64,000 nucleotides of DNA from Bradyrhizobium sp. 139 (GCF_023074175.1 NZ_JADPKS010000035.1:62001-126000); one strand, 5' to 3'; positions 1 through 8,563 are shown, numbered from the stretch's first letter. Numbers and translations are program-made. Notes: a model not told the origin generated them from the sequence alone.

Positions 1-192
1 TCGCAGATGACGCCGCGGGAGCTCGAAATTCTCCGTCTGCTCGGCCGTGGCGACAAGATCGTCGAGGTCGCCGAGGCGCTCGGCATCTCCTACAAGACCG
101 TCGCCAACACCACGTCCCTGCTCAAGCAGAAGCTCGGCGCCAAGAACCATTCCGACCTGATCAGGATCGCGGTGGAAATCGGGATGAGCTGA
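1..192 (+). CDS. LuxR/FixJ-type response regulator, C-terminal part (cut by window start)
   Basis: Frame 1 is open from the first base and ends at TGA 190-192; the codons before the internal ATG at 7 are also coding, so the start lies outside the window. The visible 63 residues are a complete LuxR-type helix-turn-helix: the TPRELEIL opening, the recognition region ISYKTVANTTSLLKQKL and the GAKNHSDLIRIA ending. Proteins with this ending are usually two-domain NarL/FixJ response regulators with an N-terminal receiver, which cannot be seen here. A perfect stem-loop follows 27 bases after the stop. The sensor kinase partner and target genes cannot be told from this fragment. Confidence 0.9.
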   Translation, partial: SQMTPRELEILRLLGRGDKIVEVAEALGISYKTVANTTSLLKQKLGAKNHSDLIRIAVEIGMS

Positions 193-218
193 CGCCCCGG
201 GCATTGGCGGCCTGAGCA

Positions 219-252
219 CCGAACCGGCTGCTCCAGGATGCAGCCGGTTCGG
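219..252 (+). terminator. Perfect stem-loop after the LuxR gene
   Basis: CCGAACCGGCTGC (219-231) pairs perfectly with its reverse complement (240-252) around an 8-base loop, a 13-bp GC-rich stem. No T-run follows, so it is a terminator-like or 3'-end-protecting hairpin rather than a textbook intrinsic terminator. It sits 27 bases after the stop of the preceding gene. Confidence 0.5.
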
Positions 253-468
253 CTGGGCGGATCGATCTCGGCGCGCAACCGGGCAATGCATGGACGCCGC
301 CGATACCATCCGCCGACACAATCGGCCGAAGTGACATTCGTTCCTGAATCACCCGCGCGTTCGGGAAAACGCGGCAATAGAGCGCGAGTGCCCGCACGGA
401 GACGCTAGCGAAGCTCAAAACGTTCCGGGAAAAATAGGAACATCTTCCCGGATCCGTCGTTTTCGCCC

Positions 469-497
469 TTGACGATTTCGTGGCGGCCGACGAGAAT
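469..497 (+). promoter_or_regulatory. Sigma-70-like promoter for the candidate small RNA
   Basis: TTGACG (469-474, 5/6 match to the -35 consensus) lies exactly 17 bases before GAGAAT (492-497, 4/6 match to the -10 consensus). A start near 504 would give an RNA of about 100 nt ending at the terminator at 578-604. This is pattern reading only. Confidence 0.35.
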
Positions 498-503
498 TTG
501 GGC

Positions 504-604
504 CGACGATTTTGGCGGGTCGGCGACCCGCACGAGGCAAATCGGTCTGCACATATCAACGACAGACCTTCCAAGAGGGGCTGCGGCATCGCCGCAGCCC
601 TTTT
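504..604 (+). ncRNA. Candidate small RNA or leader with three hairpins
   Basis: Between a promoter-like pair and a strong terminator lie three consecutive hairpins and no convincing reading frame. They are GCGGGTC/GACCCGC with a 3-base loop (515-531), GGTCTG/CAGACC with a 13-base, AT-rich, unpaired loop (544-568), and the terminator stem (578-600). An unpaired loop between structured ends is typical of base-pairing small RNAs. The alternative is an attenuating leader of thrC, whose start codon is 148 bases downstream; no threonine-rich leader peptide was found. I do not recognise a known RNA family. Confidence 0.4.
578..604 (+). terminator. Rho-independent terminator upstream of thrC
   Basis: GGGCTGCGGC (578-587), loop ATC, GCCGCAGCCC (591-600), then TTTT (601-604). 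This is a perfect 10-bp GC stem followed by a T-run on the plus strand, pointing away from any annotated gene and ending whatever is transcribed from about 500. Confidence 0.8.
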
Positions 605-751
605 CGTTGGGCGGGGCATCGGCGGGAAGCGGTTTCCCGATGCCGCAAAACACTTTAAGGTGGCCCAAAGCCTCTGGCTGTTGACAAGTAGTTTCCTAAA
701 ATCAAAGGCTTATGGACCGAGCTCAGGCCCGGCCGGCCTTTGGAGGGCAGT

Positions 752-2170
752 TTGACTCGTTATATCTCGACCCGGGGCCAGGCCCCAGAACTCGGCTTCT
801 GCGACGTGATGCTGACAGGGCTCGCCCGCGACGGCGGCCTGTATGTGCCGGCGATCTGGCCGCAGCTGGCGGCCGAAACCATCGCTGGCTTCTTCGGCCG
901 CCCCTATTGGGAGGTCGCAGTCGACGTGATCCGTCCGTTCGCCGGCGGCGAGATCACGGACGCCGAACTCGGCCGTATGGCAAACGAGGCCTATGCCACT
1001 TTCCGCCATCCGGCGGTGGTGCCGCTGCGCCAGATGACGCCGCATCAATTCGTGCTGGAGCTCTTCCACGGCCCGACGCTCGCATTCAAGGATGTGGCGA
1101 TGCAGCTGATCTCGCGCCTGATGGACCACGTGCTCGCCAAGCGCGGCCAGCGCACCACCATCGTGGTTGCGACTTCCGGCGACACCGGCGGCGCTGCGGT
1201 CGAAGCCTTCGCAGGGCTTGAGAATGTCGATCTCATCGTCCTGTTTCCGCACGGCCGCATCTCCGAGGTGCAGCGGCGGATGATGACCTCGACAGGCGCG
1301 GCCAACGTCCATGCGCTCGCCATCGAAGGGACGTTCGACGACTGCCAGGCACTCGTGAAGGGGATGTTCAACAACCATCGCTTCCGCGATGCGACCTCGC
1401 TCTCCGGGGTCAATTCCATCAACTGGGCGCGCATCGTCGCCCAGGTGGTCTACTACTTCACGTCCGCCGTTGCCGTCGGTGCGCCGAAGCGCATGGTGGA
1501 TTTCGTCGTGCCGACCGGCAATTTCGGCGACATCTTTGCCGGTTATGTCGCCAAGCGCCTGGGGCTGCCGGTGCGCACGCTGCGTATCGCCGCCAACGTC
1601 AACGACATCCTGGCGCGCACGCTCAAGACCGGAATCTACGAGGTCCGCGAGGTGCACGCCACGGCGTCGCCCTCGATGGACATCCAGATCTCTTCGAATT
1701 TCGAGCGGCTGCTGTTCGAAGCCGGCCGGCGCGATGCGGCCGGCGTGCGCCGTCTGATGGAGTCGCTGAAGCAGTCGGGGCGCTTCGTGCTGCCCGACGC
1801 GACGCTGGCCGCAATCCGTGAAGAATTCGACGCCGGGCGGGCAGACGAGACCGAAACTGCGGCCGCGATCCGCGCCGCCTGGCGCGAGGCGGGCGAGCTG
1901 GTCGATCCCCACACCGCAGTCGCCCTCGCTGTCGCCGACCGCGACACCACCGACACGACGGTTCCCAGCATCGTGCTGTCCACGGCTCATCCGGCCAAAT
2001 TCCCCGATGCGGTCGAGGCAGCCTGCGGCCAGCGGCCGCAACTGCCGGCCTGGCTCGACGGTCTCATGACCAAATCCGAACACATGAGGGTGATGAAGAG
2101 CGATCAGGCCGAGATCGAGCGGTTCGTGCTGTCGGTCAGCCGCGCCGCAAAACAAGGAGTTGCCGGATGA
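752..2170 (+). CDS. thrC: Threonine synthase
   Basis: PLP-dependent conversion of O-phosphohomoserine to threonine and phosphate, the last step of threonine synthesis in the cytosol. The 472-residue protein begins TRYISTRGQAPELGF, the usual N-terminus of the bacterial/fungal-type (long) ThrC. The PLP-binding lysine is in PTLAFKD (Lys113), the phosphate-cup glycines are in ATSGDTGGAA, and substrate-binding GVNSINWAR and PTGNFGD follow. I chose TTG at 752 because GGAGGG lies 4 bases upstream and homologues start here; a TTG at 740 is in frame but has no ribosome site. The stop overlaps the next ATG (ATGA, 2167-2170), so translation is probably coupled with the M16 peptidase. Confidence 0.95.
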   Translation: MTRYISTRGQAPELGFCDVMLTGLARDGGLYVPAIWPQLAAETIAGFFGRPYWEVAVDVIRPFAGGEITDAELGRMANEAYATFRHPAVVPLRQMTPHQFVLELFHGPTLAFKDVAMQLISRLMDHVLAKRGQRTTIVVATSGDTGGAAVEAFAGLENVDLIVLFPHGRISEVQRRMMTSTGAANVHALAIEGTFDDCQALVKGMFNNHRFRDATSLSGVNSINWARIVAQVVYYFTSAVAVGAPKRMVDFVVPTGNFGDIFAGYVAKRLGLPVRTLRIAANVNDILARTLKTGIYEVREVHATASPSMDIQISSNFERLLFEAGRRDAAGVRRLMESLKQSGRFVLPDATLAAIREEFDAGRADETETAAAIRAAWREAGELVDPHTAVALAVADRDTTDTTVPSIVLSTAHPAKFPDAVEAACGQRPQLPAWLDGLMTKSEHMRVMKSDQAEIERFVLSVSRAAKQGVAG

Positions 2171-3456
2171 GCGTCGAGATCTCCAAGCTTGCCTCCGGGC
2201 TCACCGTCGTCACTGACAAGATGCCCCATCTCGAGACCGCATCGCTCGGCGTCTGGGCCGGCGTCGGCGGACGCGACGAGAAGCCCAACGAGCACGGCAT
2301 CTCGCATCTGCTCGAGCACATGGCCTTCAAGGGGACGACGAAGCGCTCCTCGCGGGAGATCGTGGAGGAGATCGAGGCGGTCGGCGGCGACCTCAATGCC
2401 GGCACTTCGACCGAGACCACATCCTATTATGCGCGGGTGCTGAAGGCGGACGTCCCGCTTGCCCTCGACGTGCTCGCCGACATCCTTGCCAATCCCGCTT
2501 TCGAGCCGGACGAGCTGGAGCGCGAGAAGAACGTCATCGTGCAGGAGATCGGCGCCGCGCAGGACACGCCCGACGACGTCGTGTTCGAGCATCTCAACGA
2601 GCTCTGCTATCCCGGCCAGCCGATGGGACGCTCGCTGCTTGGGACTGCAAAGACCTTGCGTAGCTTCAACCGCGACTCGCTGCGCGGCTATCTGTCGACG
2701 CATTATCGCGGGCCCGACATGGTGGTGGCGGCCGCGGGCGCCGTCGATCACGAGCAGGTGGTTGCCGAGGTCGAGAAGCGTTTTGCGAGTTTTGAGGCAA
2801 CACCGGGCCCAAAGCCGCAATCAGCACAGTTCGGCAAGGGTGGCGTCAAGGTGGTGCATCGCGAGCTCGAGCAGGCGCATCTGACGCTGGCGCTGGAAGG
2901 CGTGCCGCAGACCGATCTGTCGCTGTTCTCGCTTCAGGTCTTCACCAACATACTCGGCGGCGGAATGTCGTCGCGGCTGTTCCAGGAGGTGCGCGAGAAG
3001 CGTGGCCTCTGTTACTCCATCTACTCGTTCCACGCGCCCTATACCGACACCGGCTTCTTCGGCCTCTACACCGGTACCGATCCGGCCGACGCGCCGGAGA
3101 TGATGGAGGTCGTGGTCGACATCATGAATGATTCGGTGGAGACGCTGACCGAGGCCGAGATCGCGCGGGCCAAGGCGCAGATGAAGGCGGGCCTCTTGAT
3201 GGCGCTGGAGAGCTGCTCGTCCCGCGCCGAGCAGCTTGCCCGGCATGTGCTGGCCTATGGCCGGCCGCAGACGGTCGAGGAGCTGGTGGCCCGGATCGAC
3301 GCGGTCAGCGTCGAATCGACCCGGGATGCGGCACGTGCACTGCTTTCGCGGAGCCGGCCTGCGGTTGTCGCATTAGGCAGTGGCAGGGGTCTGGACACGG
3401 CGGTGTCTTTTGCGGAAGGATTGACCCGGGCACGTGCCAAGGCGCGGCTGCATTAG
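2167..3456 (+). CDS. M16-family zinc peptidase (processing-peptidase-like)
   Basis: 429 residues, the size of the single-subunit bacterial relatives of mitochondrial processing peptidase beta. The inverted zinc motif HLLEH is at residues 47-51, and the third zinc ligand probably lies in the downstream LEREKNVIVQE helix. The second half keeps the glycine-rich loop and the REKRGLCYSIYS segment that closes over substrate. No signal peptide, so probably cytosolic. It overlaps thrC by 4 bases and is followed by a GNAT gene, an arrangement I recall as common in Rhizobiales. The substrate is unknown; family members degrade peptides or process N-termini. Confidence 0.9.
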   Translation: MSVEISKLASGLTVVTDKMPHLETASLGVWAGVGGRDEKPNEHGISHLLEHMAFKGTTKRSSREIVEEIEAVGGDLNAGTSTETTSYYARVLKADVPLALDVLADILANPAFEPDELEREKNVIVQEIGAAQDTPDDVVFEHLNELCYPGQPMGRSLLGTAKTLRSFNRDSLRGYLSTHYRGPDMVVAAAGAVDHEQVVAEVEKRFASFEATPGPKPQSAQFGKGGVKVVHRELEQAHLTLALEGVPQTDLSLFSLQVFTNILGGGMSSRLFQEVREKRGLCYSIYSFHAPYTDTGFFGLYTGTDPADAPEMMEVVVDIMNDSVETLTEAEIARAKAQMKAGLLMALESCSSRAEQLARHVLAYGRPQTVEELVARIDAVSVESTRDAARALLSRSRPAVVALGSGRGLDTAVSFAEGLTRARAKARLH

Positions 3457-3495
3457 GAGCGGCGCACGGGCTGATCTGCCCCGGGAAGCATCACC

Positions 3496-4083
3496 ATGGC
3501 CCTCTTTCGCCTGCCGTCCAGTGGACCCGCCGCCCTCGCGCCGCGCGGCAACGGGCTGTTGCTGCGCGCACCGCAGATGTCCGACTTTTTGCAATGGGCC
3601 CATCTGCGCGAGACCAGCCGCGACTACCTCACGCCCTGGGAGCCGATCTGGCCGTCGGACGATCTCACCCGGTCCGGCTTCCGCCGGCGCCTGCGCCGCT
3701 ATTCCGAGGACATTGCCGCGGACCGCTCCTATCCCTTTCTGATCTTCCGTGAGCTCGACGGTGCCATGGTCGGCGGCATCACGCTCGCCAATGTCCGCCG
3801 TGGCATCGTCCAGGCCGGCACCATCGGCTATTGGGTCGGGAAGCCTCATGCCCATCGCGGCTACATGACCGCTGCGCTGCGGGTGCTGCTGCCGACGCTG
3901 TTCGGCGAGCTCAATCTGCACAGGGTCGAGGCCGCCTGCATCCCCACCAATACGCCGTCGATCCGGGTGCTGGAGAAGTGTGGCTTCTCCCGCGAGGGCC
4001 TGGCGCGCCGCTATCTCTGCATCAACGGGATCTGGCAGGACCACCTGCTGTTCGGTCTGCTGCACGAGGATTTCCGCGGCTGA
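3496..4083 (+). CDS. GNAT N-acetyltransferase, RimJ/RimL type
   Basis: 195 residues with the RimJ/RimL layout: an N-terminal LRAPQMSDFLQWAHLRE segment, a central beta strand (GGITLANVRRG), the acetyl-CoA loop around VGKPHAHRGYMTAALRVLL, and the closing IPTNTPSIRVLEKCGFSREG. Such enzymes acetylate the alpha-amino group of ribosomal or other proteins, or small amines. It lies 39 bases after the peptidase in the same direction and probably belongs to the thrC operon. The acceptor cannot be read from sequence. Confidence 0.88.
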   Translation: MALFRLPSSGPAALAPRGNGLLLRAPQMSDFLQWAHLRETSRDYLTPWEPIWPSDDLTRSGFRRRLRRYSEDIAADRSYPFLIFRELDGAMVGGITLANVRRGIVQAGTIGYWVGKPHAHRGYMTAALRVLLPTLFGELNLHRVEAACIPTNTPSIRVLEKCGFSREGLARRYLCINGIWQDHLLFGLLHEDFRG

Positions 4084-4198
4084 GCCCTGCCAAGCCTGTG
4101 GCCAAAGTCATTGGGACCGCCTTGGGTTCGCCGATTTTGACGATATAACGCGCAAGCCCGGCCGGCGACCGGCCGATTGTCATGGAGTATGGGCGTTG

Positions 4199-4855
4199 AT
4201 GGTGAAGAAGCTTCGGTCATCGCGGAATGCGTTGCGGTGGAGGGCGGGGATCGCGCTGACGTTGTCGGTTGCGCTCGCCGGGGTCTCGCCGGTGGCGGCC
4301 CAGTCCTTGAGCGAGCGCTTCAAGGGCCTGTTCGGTGGCAAGTCCGACGAGCCGGCCCAGCCCAAGCCGGCGCCCGCGCCCGGCCAGCCGGCGGCCGATG
4401 ACGAGGTCGATTGTCCGCAGGTCACGGTGCGCGCCGGCGCCTCGACCTACGCGGTTGGCAGCACCGGCAAGCCGGCCGTCGGCAATGACGTCCGCTTCCA
4501 GGCTTCGATCACCAAGATGGCGCGCGAATGCTTCCGGAACGGCGGCGATATCACGGCCCGGATCGGCATCCAGGGCCGCGTCATCGCTGGTCCCGCGGGG
4601 GCACCTGCTACTGTCGAGGTCCCCTTGCGCGTTGCGGTGGTGCAGGGCGGCGTCGGCGAGAAGGTGATCGCCTCGAAGGCCTACCGGACCACGGTCGAGA
4701 TGTCCGAGGGCGGCAGCGTGCCCTTTACCTTCGTCGCCGAGGATCTGGCCTATCCGTTGCCCTCGGCCAAGATCGCCGATTCCTACATCTTCTATGTCGG
4801 CTTCGACCCGCAGGCGCTCACGCCCGAGCCGAAGGCGCGGGGGAAGAAGAAGTAA
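4199..4855 (+). CDS. Exported protein of unknown function
   Basis: 218 residues. An Arg/Lys-rich start (VKKLRSSRNALRWR) is followed by a hydrophobic stretch ending SPVAAQS, a good Sec signal peptide with AxA cleavage. Next come a proline/alanine linker (residues about 45-60) and a single compact domain of about 140 residues rich in beta-strand patterns, with two cysteines (DCPQV, RECFRN) that could form a disulfide. The tail is lysine-rich (KARGKKK). The reading frame stays open upstream to 3980, but ATG 4199 gives the signal peptide. I do not recognise the domain; periplasmic location is inferred. Confidence 0.75.
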   Translation: MVKKLRSSRNALRWRAGIALTLSVALAGVSPVAAQSLSERFKGLFGGKSDEPAQPKPAPAPGQPAADDEVDCPQVTVRAGASTYAVGSTGKPAVGNDVRFQASITKMARECFRNGGDITARIGIQGRVIAGPAGAPATVEVPLRVAVVQGGVGEKVIASKAYRTTVEMSEGGSVPFTFVAEDLAYPLPSAKIADSYIFYVGFDPQALTPEPKARGKKK

Positions 4856-4871
4856 GTCGAGAGAAGAAAGC

Positions 4872-4971
4872 CGTCATGCCCCGCGATGGCGGGCATCCAG
4901 GACGCCGCGGCTTCTCCGGACTACTCGGGCGCTCTCGAACACTGGATCACATGCTTTCGCGGGTGATGACG
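4872..4971. repeat. Dispersed intergenic palindromic repeat
   Basis: The ends are inverted (CGTCATGCCCC at 4872 and GGGTGATGACG at the far end), and each half has its own small hairpin (TGCCCGC.. with GCGGGCA). The wording GTCATGCCCCGCG..GGCATCCAG..CGCCGCGGCTTCTC resembles a repeat I recall from many Bradyrhizobium and Rhodopseudomonas intergenic regions. It is non-coding and sits between two converging transcription units. Confidence 0.65.
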
Positions 4972-5000
4972 TCCATTTGTGCGGTACCTGACAAACAAAA

Positions 5001-5021
5001 AGCCGGCGCTTTGCGCCGGCT
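5001..5021. terminator. Bidirectional terminator between converging genes
   Basis: AGCCGGCGC (5001-5009), loop TTT, GCGCCGGCT (5013-5021), flanked by an A-run on the left and a T-run on the right, so it works in both directions. It separates the plus-strand exported protein from the 3' end of the minus-strand atp operon. Confidence 0.85.
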
Positions 5022-5045
5022 TTTTGATTGTTGAGGACTAACCCC

Positions 5046-5531
5046 TCAGTTCAGCTTCTGCCGAACCTCGGTGATGCCCTTGGCGAGCAGATCGTCGGCG
5101 ACCCGGCCCTTGACCGACTGCGACAGGATCGTGGAGGCGGCCTGGACGGCGGCTTCCGCGGCTGCGGCACGGACGTCGGCAAGCGCCTGGGCCTCGGCGA
5201 GCGCGATCTTGCTCTCCGCTGTCTTGGTGCGGCGGGCGACGAAGTCTTCCATCTTCACCTTGGCGTCGGCTGCGATGCGCTCGGCCTCGGCCCTGGCGTT
5301 GGCGATGATGTCGGCGGCCTCGCGTTCGGCGGTGGCACTGCGCGCTTTGTAGCCGGCGAGCACCTTCGCCGCCTCCTGCTTGAGACGCGTCGCGTCGTCG
5401 AGCTCGGCTTTGATGCGGGCGGCGCGATGATCGAGCGTGGTCAGCACGGTCTTGTGGATGCCGAGATAGGCGAACACGACCATCAGGATCACGAAAGCGA
5501 CGGCGACCCAAAATTCAGGTTCGAAGAACAT
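5046..5531 (-). CDS. atpF: F0F1 ATP synthase subunit b
   Basis: 161 residues. One N-terminal membrane helix ([18 protein letters not shown]) is followed by a long, almost uninterrupted charged alpha-helix rich in Ala, Glu, Arg and Lys, the classic b-subunit peripheral stalk. It ends [23 protein letters not shown]. It pairs with the b' protein encoded immediately upstream (5 bases apart) as a heterodimer that holds F1 still against the rotor. Last gene of the minus-strand F0 operon; the bidirectional terminator at 5001 follows. Confidence 0.95.
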   Translation of the reverse strand: MFFEPEFWVAVAFVILMVVFAYLGIHKTVLTTLDHRAARIKAELDDATRLKQEAAKVLAGYKARSATAEREAADIIANARAEAERIAADAKVKMEDFVARRTKTAESKIALAEAQALADVRAAAAEAAVQAASTILSQSVKGRVADDLLAKGITEVRQKLN

Positions 5532-5536
5532 ATCGA

Positions 5537-6103
5537 CTAACCCTTCAAGGACGCGTCAACGGCGGCATTGACCGACGCAGCGTCCGGAACGACGCCCGTG
5601 AGCTGCTGCACGATGGTGCCTGCCGCATCGGCCGCGATGCCGCGGACGTTGCTCATCGCGGTCGTGCGCGTCGCGGCGATGGTCTTCTCCGCCCCGGCGA
5701 GCTTGGCCGCCAACTGTTCTTCCAGCGTCTTGCGTTCGGCTTCCGCCTGCGCATTCAGCTTCTCGCGGGTCTCGTTGCCGATCGCCTGCGCCCGCGCGCG
5801 CGCCGCAGCGAGCTCGCTTTCATAGGCCTTCAGCGCCGCATCGGACTGGTCCTTCAGCTTCTGCGCTTCGGCGAGGTCACCCTCGATCTTGTTCTGACGC
5901 GCCTCGATCGCACCGCCGATGCGCGGCAGAGCGAGCTTGGACACGATCACGTAAAGCAGGACAAAGAAGATCGCGAGCGACACCAGCTGTGAAGCGAAAC
6001 TGCTGCTCTCGAACGGCGGAAAACCGCCACCGTGGTGACCACCATCAGCCTCGGTGTGGGCGCCCGCCGCCGGACCTTTTGCGCCGCCATGACTTTCAGC
6101 CAT
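5537..6103 (-). CDS. F0F1 ATP synthase subunit b'
   Basis: 188 residues. A glycine/histidine-rich N-terminal tail ([26 protein letters not shown]) precedes a single membrane helix ([25 protein letters not shown]) and a long coiled stalk helix. The second, divergent b-type subunit (b', often named atpG or atpF2) is typical of photosynthetic and related alphaproteobacteria, which build a b/b' heterodimeric stalk. It lies between atpE (59 bases upstream) and atpF (5 bases downstream). Confidence 0.93.
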   Translation of the reverse strand: MAESHGGAKGPAAGAHTEADGGHHGGGFPPFESSSFASQLVSLAIFFVLLYVIVSKLALPRIGGAIEARQNKIEGDLAEAQKLKDQSDAALKAYESELAAARARAQAIGNETREKLNAQAEAERKTLEEQLAAKLAGAEKTIAATRTTAMSNVRGIAADAAGTIVQQLTGVVPDAASVNAAVDASLKG

Positions 6104-6162
6104 GGAGTACTCCTGTTGCTGTCATGCGCGCCGCTTCGGTTGAAGCGGCGCGAAGCATGTCC

Positions 6163-6393
6163 TCAGAGCGGAACGAACAGCAGCAGCAGCGCGATCAGCA
6201 GCGAGAAGATGCCAAGCGCTTCAGTCACGGCGAAGCCGAAGATCAGGTTGCCGAACTGGCCCTGAGCAGCCGACGGATTGCGAACGGCTGCGGCGAGGTA
6301 GTTGCCGAAGATCACGCCCACGCCGACGCCCGCGCCGCCCATGCCGATGCATGCGATGCCCGCGCCGATAAGTTTTGCTGCTGCCGGATCCAT
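6163..6393 (-). CDS. atpE: F0F1 ATP synthase subunit c
   Basis: 76 residues forming two membrane helices with a polar loop ([10 protein letters not shown]). The proton-carrying carboxylate in helix 2 is Glu58 ([12 protein letters not shown]). The N-terminal helix has the packed GxGxGxG motif ([11 protein letters not shown]). No sodium-type ligand set is apparent around Glu58, so a proton ring is expected. It assembles as the c-ring rotor. Its place between atpB and the b' gene is standard. Confidence 0.96.
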   Translation of the reverse strand: MDPAAAKLIGAGIACIGMGGAGVGVGVIFGNYLAAAVRNPSAAQGQFGNLIFGFAVTEALGIFSLLIALLLLFVPL

Positions 6394-6445
6394 TTTTGAC
6401 TCCTTGGAAGAAAGATTGGGTTGTGGGTGGAATTCCCCGGACCGC

Positions 6446-7195
6446 TCAGTGTCCCGGATGAATGGCGTCGTTGAGGTAGATGCAGGTCAGGATCGCGAAC
6501 ACGTAGGCCTGCAGGAACGCGACCAGGAGTTCGAGCGAGGTCAGGGCGACCGTGAGCGCCAGTGGCAGCACGCCGCCGACCCAGCCGAGGGCGCCGAGCG
6601 AAAAGCCGAGCATGGCGACAAAGCCCGCGAACACTTTCAGCGCGATGTGGCCGGCCAGCATGTTGGCGAAGAGACGGACGCTGTGGGAGACCGGCCGCAG
6701 GAAGAACGACAGGATCTCGATGAACATGACCAGCGGCAGGATGTAGATGGGGACGCCGTGGGGAACGAAAATCTTGAAGAATTTCAGGCCGTTCTTGTAG
6801 AGGCCATAGATCAGGACGGTGAAGAAGACCAGGAGCGCGAGCGCCGCGGTGACGATCAGATGGCTCGAGATCGTGAACGTGTAGGGGATGATGCCGACCA
6901 GGTTCGAGACGCAGATGAACATGAACAGCGAGAAGATCAGCGGGAAGAACTTCATGCCTTCCGCGCCGGCCGTCGAACGGATGGTCGAGGCCACGAACTC
7001 GTAGGAGATCTCGGCGACCGACTGGAGGCGCCCGGGAACCAGCTGCGTGCCGCTGGCGAGCATCAGGATCGAGATGATCGCAACCGCCACCAGCATGTAG
7101 AGCGACGAATTGGTGAAGGCGATCGTGTGGTTGCCGATATGGCCGAGGGTAAAGAGAGGCTCGATGTTGAACTGGTGGATGGGGTCGATTTTCAT
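6446..7195 (-). CDS. atpB: F0F1 ATP synthase subunit a
   Basis: 249 residues, normal length. ATG 7195 gives [14 protein letters not shown], the family's usual start; the frame is open further upstream but that extension is low-complexity and unlike homologues. About five to six membrane helices. The essential channel arginine is in [12 protein letters not shown] in the penultimate helix region, followed by the final helix [22 protein letters not shown]. It forms the proton half-channels against the c-ring. It lies 111 bases after atpI and 52 before atpE. Confidence 0.95.
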   Translation of the reverse strand: MKIDPIHQFNIEPLFTLGHIGNHTIAFTNSSLYMLVAVAIISILMLASGTQLVPGRLQSVAEISYEFVASTIRSTAGAEGMKFFPLIFSLFMFICVSNLVGIIPYTFTISSHLIVTAALALLVFFTVLIYGLYKNGLKFFKIFVPHGVPIYILPLVMFIEILSFFLRPVSHSVRLFANMLAGHIALKVFAGFVAMLGFSLGALGWVGGVLPLALTVALTSLELLVAFLQAYVFAILTCIYLNDAIHPGH

Positions 7196-7306
7196 CAGCG
7201 CGGCATCTCTTGTCTGCCGGGCAATGCCGGCGGGTCTCGGTCTGCCGGCCGGGCCGGCCCGTACCGGCAAAGCCGGCACGATTATTCCTCATCTTGTGGG
7301 GATCAG

Positions 7307-7681
7307 CTACGAACCACCGCGCCTGTTTTGACCCGCGCCCGCCGTTCTCACCACATTCACCACGCCGGCCACGAAGCCCAGCAGCAGGAACACGATAAAT
7401 CCGAAAGGCGACGTCGACAGCAAGCGGTCGAACCCCCAGCCAATCCCCGCCCCGACAACGACCCCGGCGACCAACTCGGAGGATAACCGGAAACCAAGCG
7501 CCATCGCCGAGGCTCTGGCCGCTCTGTCTTCACCGTCACCTGCGGGTTGCTCGGTCTTGATCCGTCGGTCCCGGAATTCGGACAACCGCTGATCAAGATT
7601 TCCGAGCCGTTCGGAAAGCGCAGCTTCCTCGGACGATCTATCGCGATCTCCATTCTCGCCGTGCCCCGTGCCCTGTGTCAT
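7307..7681 (-). CDS. atpI: ATP synthase protein I
   Basis: 124 residues. A charged, hydrophilic N-terminal half (residues 1-65) is followed by two membrane helices (SSELVAGVVVGAGIGWGFDRLL and FIVFLLLGFVAGVVNVVRTA) with the short GFDRLLSTSP turn typical of AtpI/AtpQ-type proteins. AtpI helps assemble the c-ring and is not a structural subunit. As first gene of the operon it follows a good promoter (7748-7776). F1 genes are not in the window, as expected in Rhizobiales, where F0 and F1 are separate operons. Confidence 0.9.
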   Translation of the reverse strand: MTQGTGHGENGDRDRSSEEAALSERLGNLDQRLSEFRDRRIKTEQPAGDGEDRAARASAMALGFRLSSELVAGVVVGAGIGWGFDRLLSTSPFGFIVFLLLGFVAGVVNVVRTAGAGQNRRGGS

Positions 7682-8041
7682 GCAACGAAGACCCGAAACG
7701 CTGCGGCTGAATGGAAATTACGCCCGCCACCCTCAAAAGCCGCGCGGACCATACTGATGGCCCATAATCAAGTCAAGCCAAGTCACGATTGCGTCGTTTT
7801 CCATTATGTAATTGATTTACTTGATGATATTGACGCGTCCGACAGCGCTGCACACAGCGTGACGCCGCACCGCAGCAGCTCTTCTCATGATCGGCGAATA
7901 CGACTGCCATTTCGCCCTCCTGACGGGATCAAAGGGATTGCCGCAATCGTTGATATCGGTCGAGCGTTTCGGGCGGCAAGATTGCCTCGCCGGGGTGTAG
8001 GATTGAAGAGAAGCCGCAGCAGCGCCATGGCGGAGAGCGCG
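7682..8041. other. Intergenic region between atpI and an exported protein
   Basis: 360 bases between divergent genes. It carries the atp promoter (7748-7776, minus strand) and an AT-rich stretch at about 7757-7835 that stands out from the surrounding GC-rich DNA. The rest up to 8026 shows no convincing reading frame or hairpin. A promoter for the plus-strand gene must lie here but none is clear. Confidence 0.6.
7748..7776 (-). promoter_or_regulatory. Sigma-70-like promoter of the F0 ATP synthase operon
   Basis: Read on the minus strand: TTGACT (7776-7771, 5/6 match), exactly 17 bases, then TATGGT (7753-7748, 4/6 match). A start near 7741 would leave a leader of about 60 nt before the atpI ATG at 7681. 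This is the only well-spaced candidate in the gap. Confidence 0.5.
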
Positions 8042-8563
8042 ATGAGACCAGCGAATTCATCCACAGCATCATGGCTTGCAGCGGCGGTATTCGCCGCGGT
8101 GATGACCATCAGCGGCGGCCCCGTTGCCGCACAGTCCGCGCCCGACGGCGAAAACGGCCGCTACAGCATGACGCCCATCCCCGAAGGCGTGCTGCGGCTC
8201 GACACCCGCACCGGCACGATGTCGACCTGTACGAAGAACGGCACCGGCTGGGCCTGCTACACCGTGCCTGACGAACGCGCCGCATTCGATGCCGAGATCG
8301 GCAGGCTTCAGGCTGAGGTGGAGAAGTTGAAGGGGCAGCTCGCGGCCGGGCCGACCGTGTCGGGCGAGGTCGACGAGGCGCTGCCGAAGTCCGATCCCTT
8401 GAAGAAGGCGAAGCCGAAGGTCGCAGAGGGCGACCGCACGATCGAGATACCGCTGCCGAGCGACCAGGACGTCGACCGCGTGATGTCGTTCCTCGAAAAG
8501 GCTTGGCGTCGGTTGATCGACATGGCCAACCGGGTGCAGAAGGACGTGTCGGGGAAGATTTGA
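8042..8563 (+). CDS. Exported coiled-coil protein of unknown function
   Basis: 173 residues. The signal peptide RPANSSTASWLAAAVFAAVMTISGGPVAAQ is followed by a short domain with two cysteines (MSTCTKNGTGWACYTV), then a heptad-like helix (AAFDAEIGRLQAEVEKLKGQL) and a lysine/proline linker leading to a C-terminal amphipathic helix (DQDVDRVMSFLEKAWRRLIDMANRV). ATG 8042 is chosen because GGAG lies 7 bases upstream; ATG 8027 is in frame but less well placed. The order looks like a conserved Rhizobiales periplasmic protein of unknown role. It stands alone between the atp operon and yjbQ. Confidence 0.75.
   Translation: MRPANSSTASWLAAAVFAAVMTISGGPVAAQSAPDGENGRYSMTPIPEGVLRLDTRTGTMSTCTKNGTGWACYTVPDERAAFDAEIGRLQAEVEKLKGQLAAGPTVSGEVDEALPKSDPLKKAKPKVAEGDRTIEIPLPSDQDVDRVMSFLEKAWRRLIDMANRVQKDVSGKI

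Noticed and set aside
193..468. Small protein genes between the LuxR fragment and the small-RNA candidate
   Set aside because: Several short frames exist on both strands, but none has a ribosome site, a recognisable domain or a composition distinct from random high-GC frames.
710..2155. 481-residue minus-strand frame opposite thrC
   Set aside because: It is the complement of a clearly conserved gene; its composition (His, Gly, Asp, Arg rich) is typical of high-GC antisense shadows and it has no recognisable motif.
5028..5540. 170-residue plus-strand frame opposite atpF
   Set aside because: Glycine-rich shadow of a conserved ATP synthase gene, without ribosome site.
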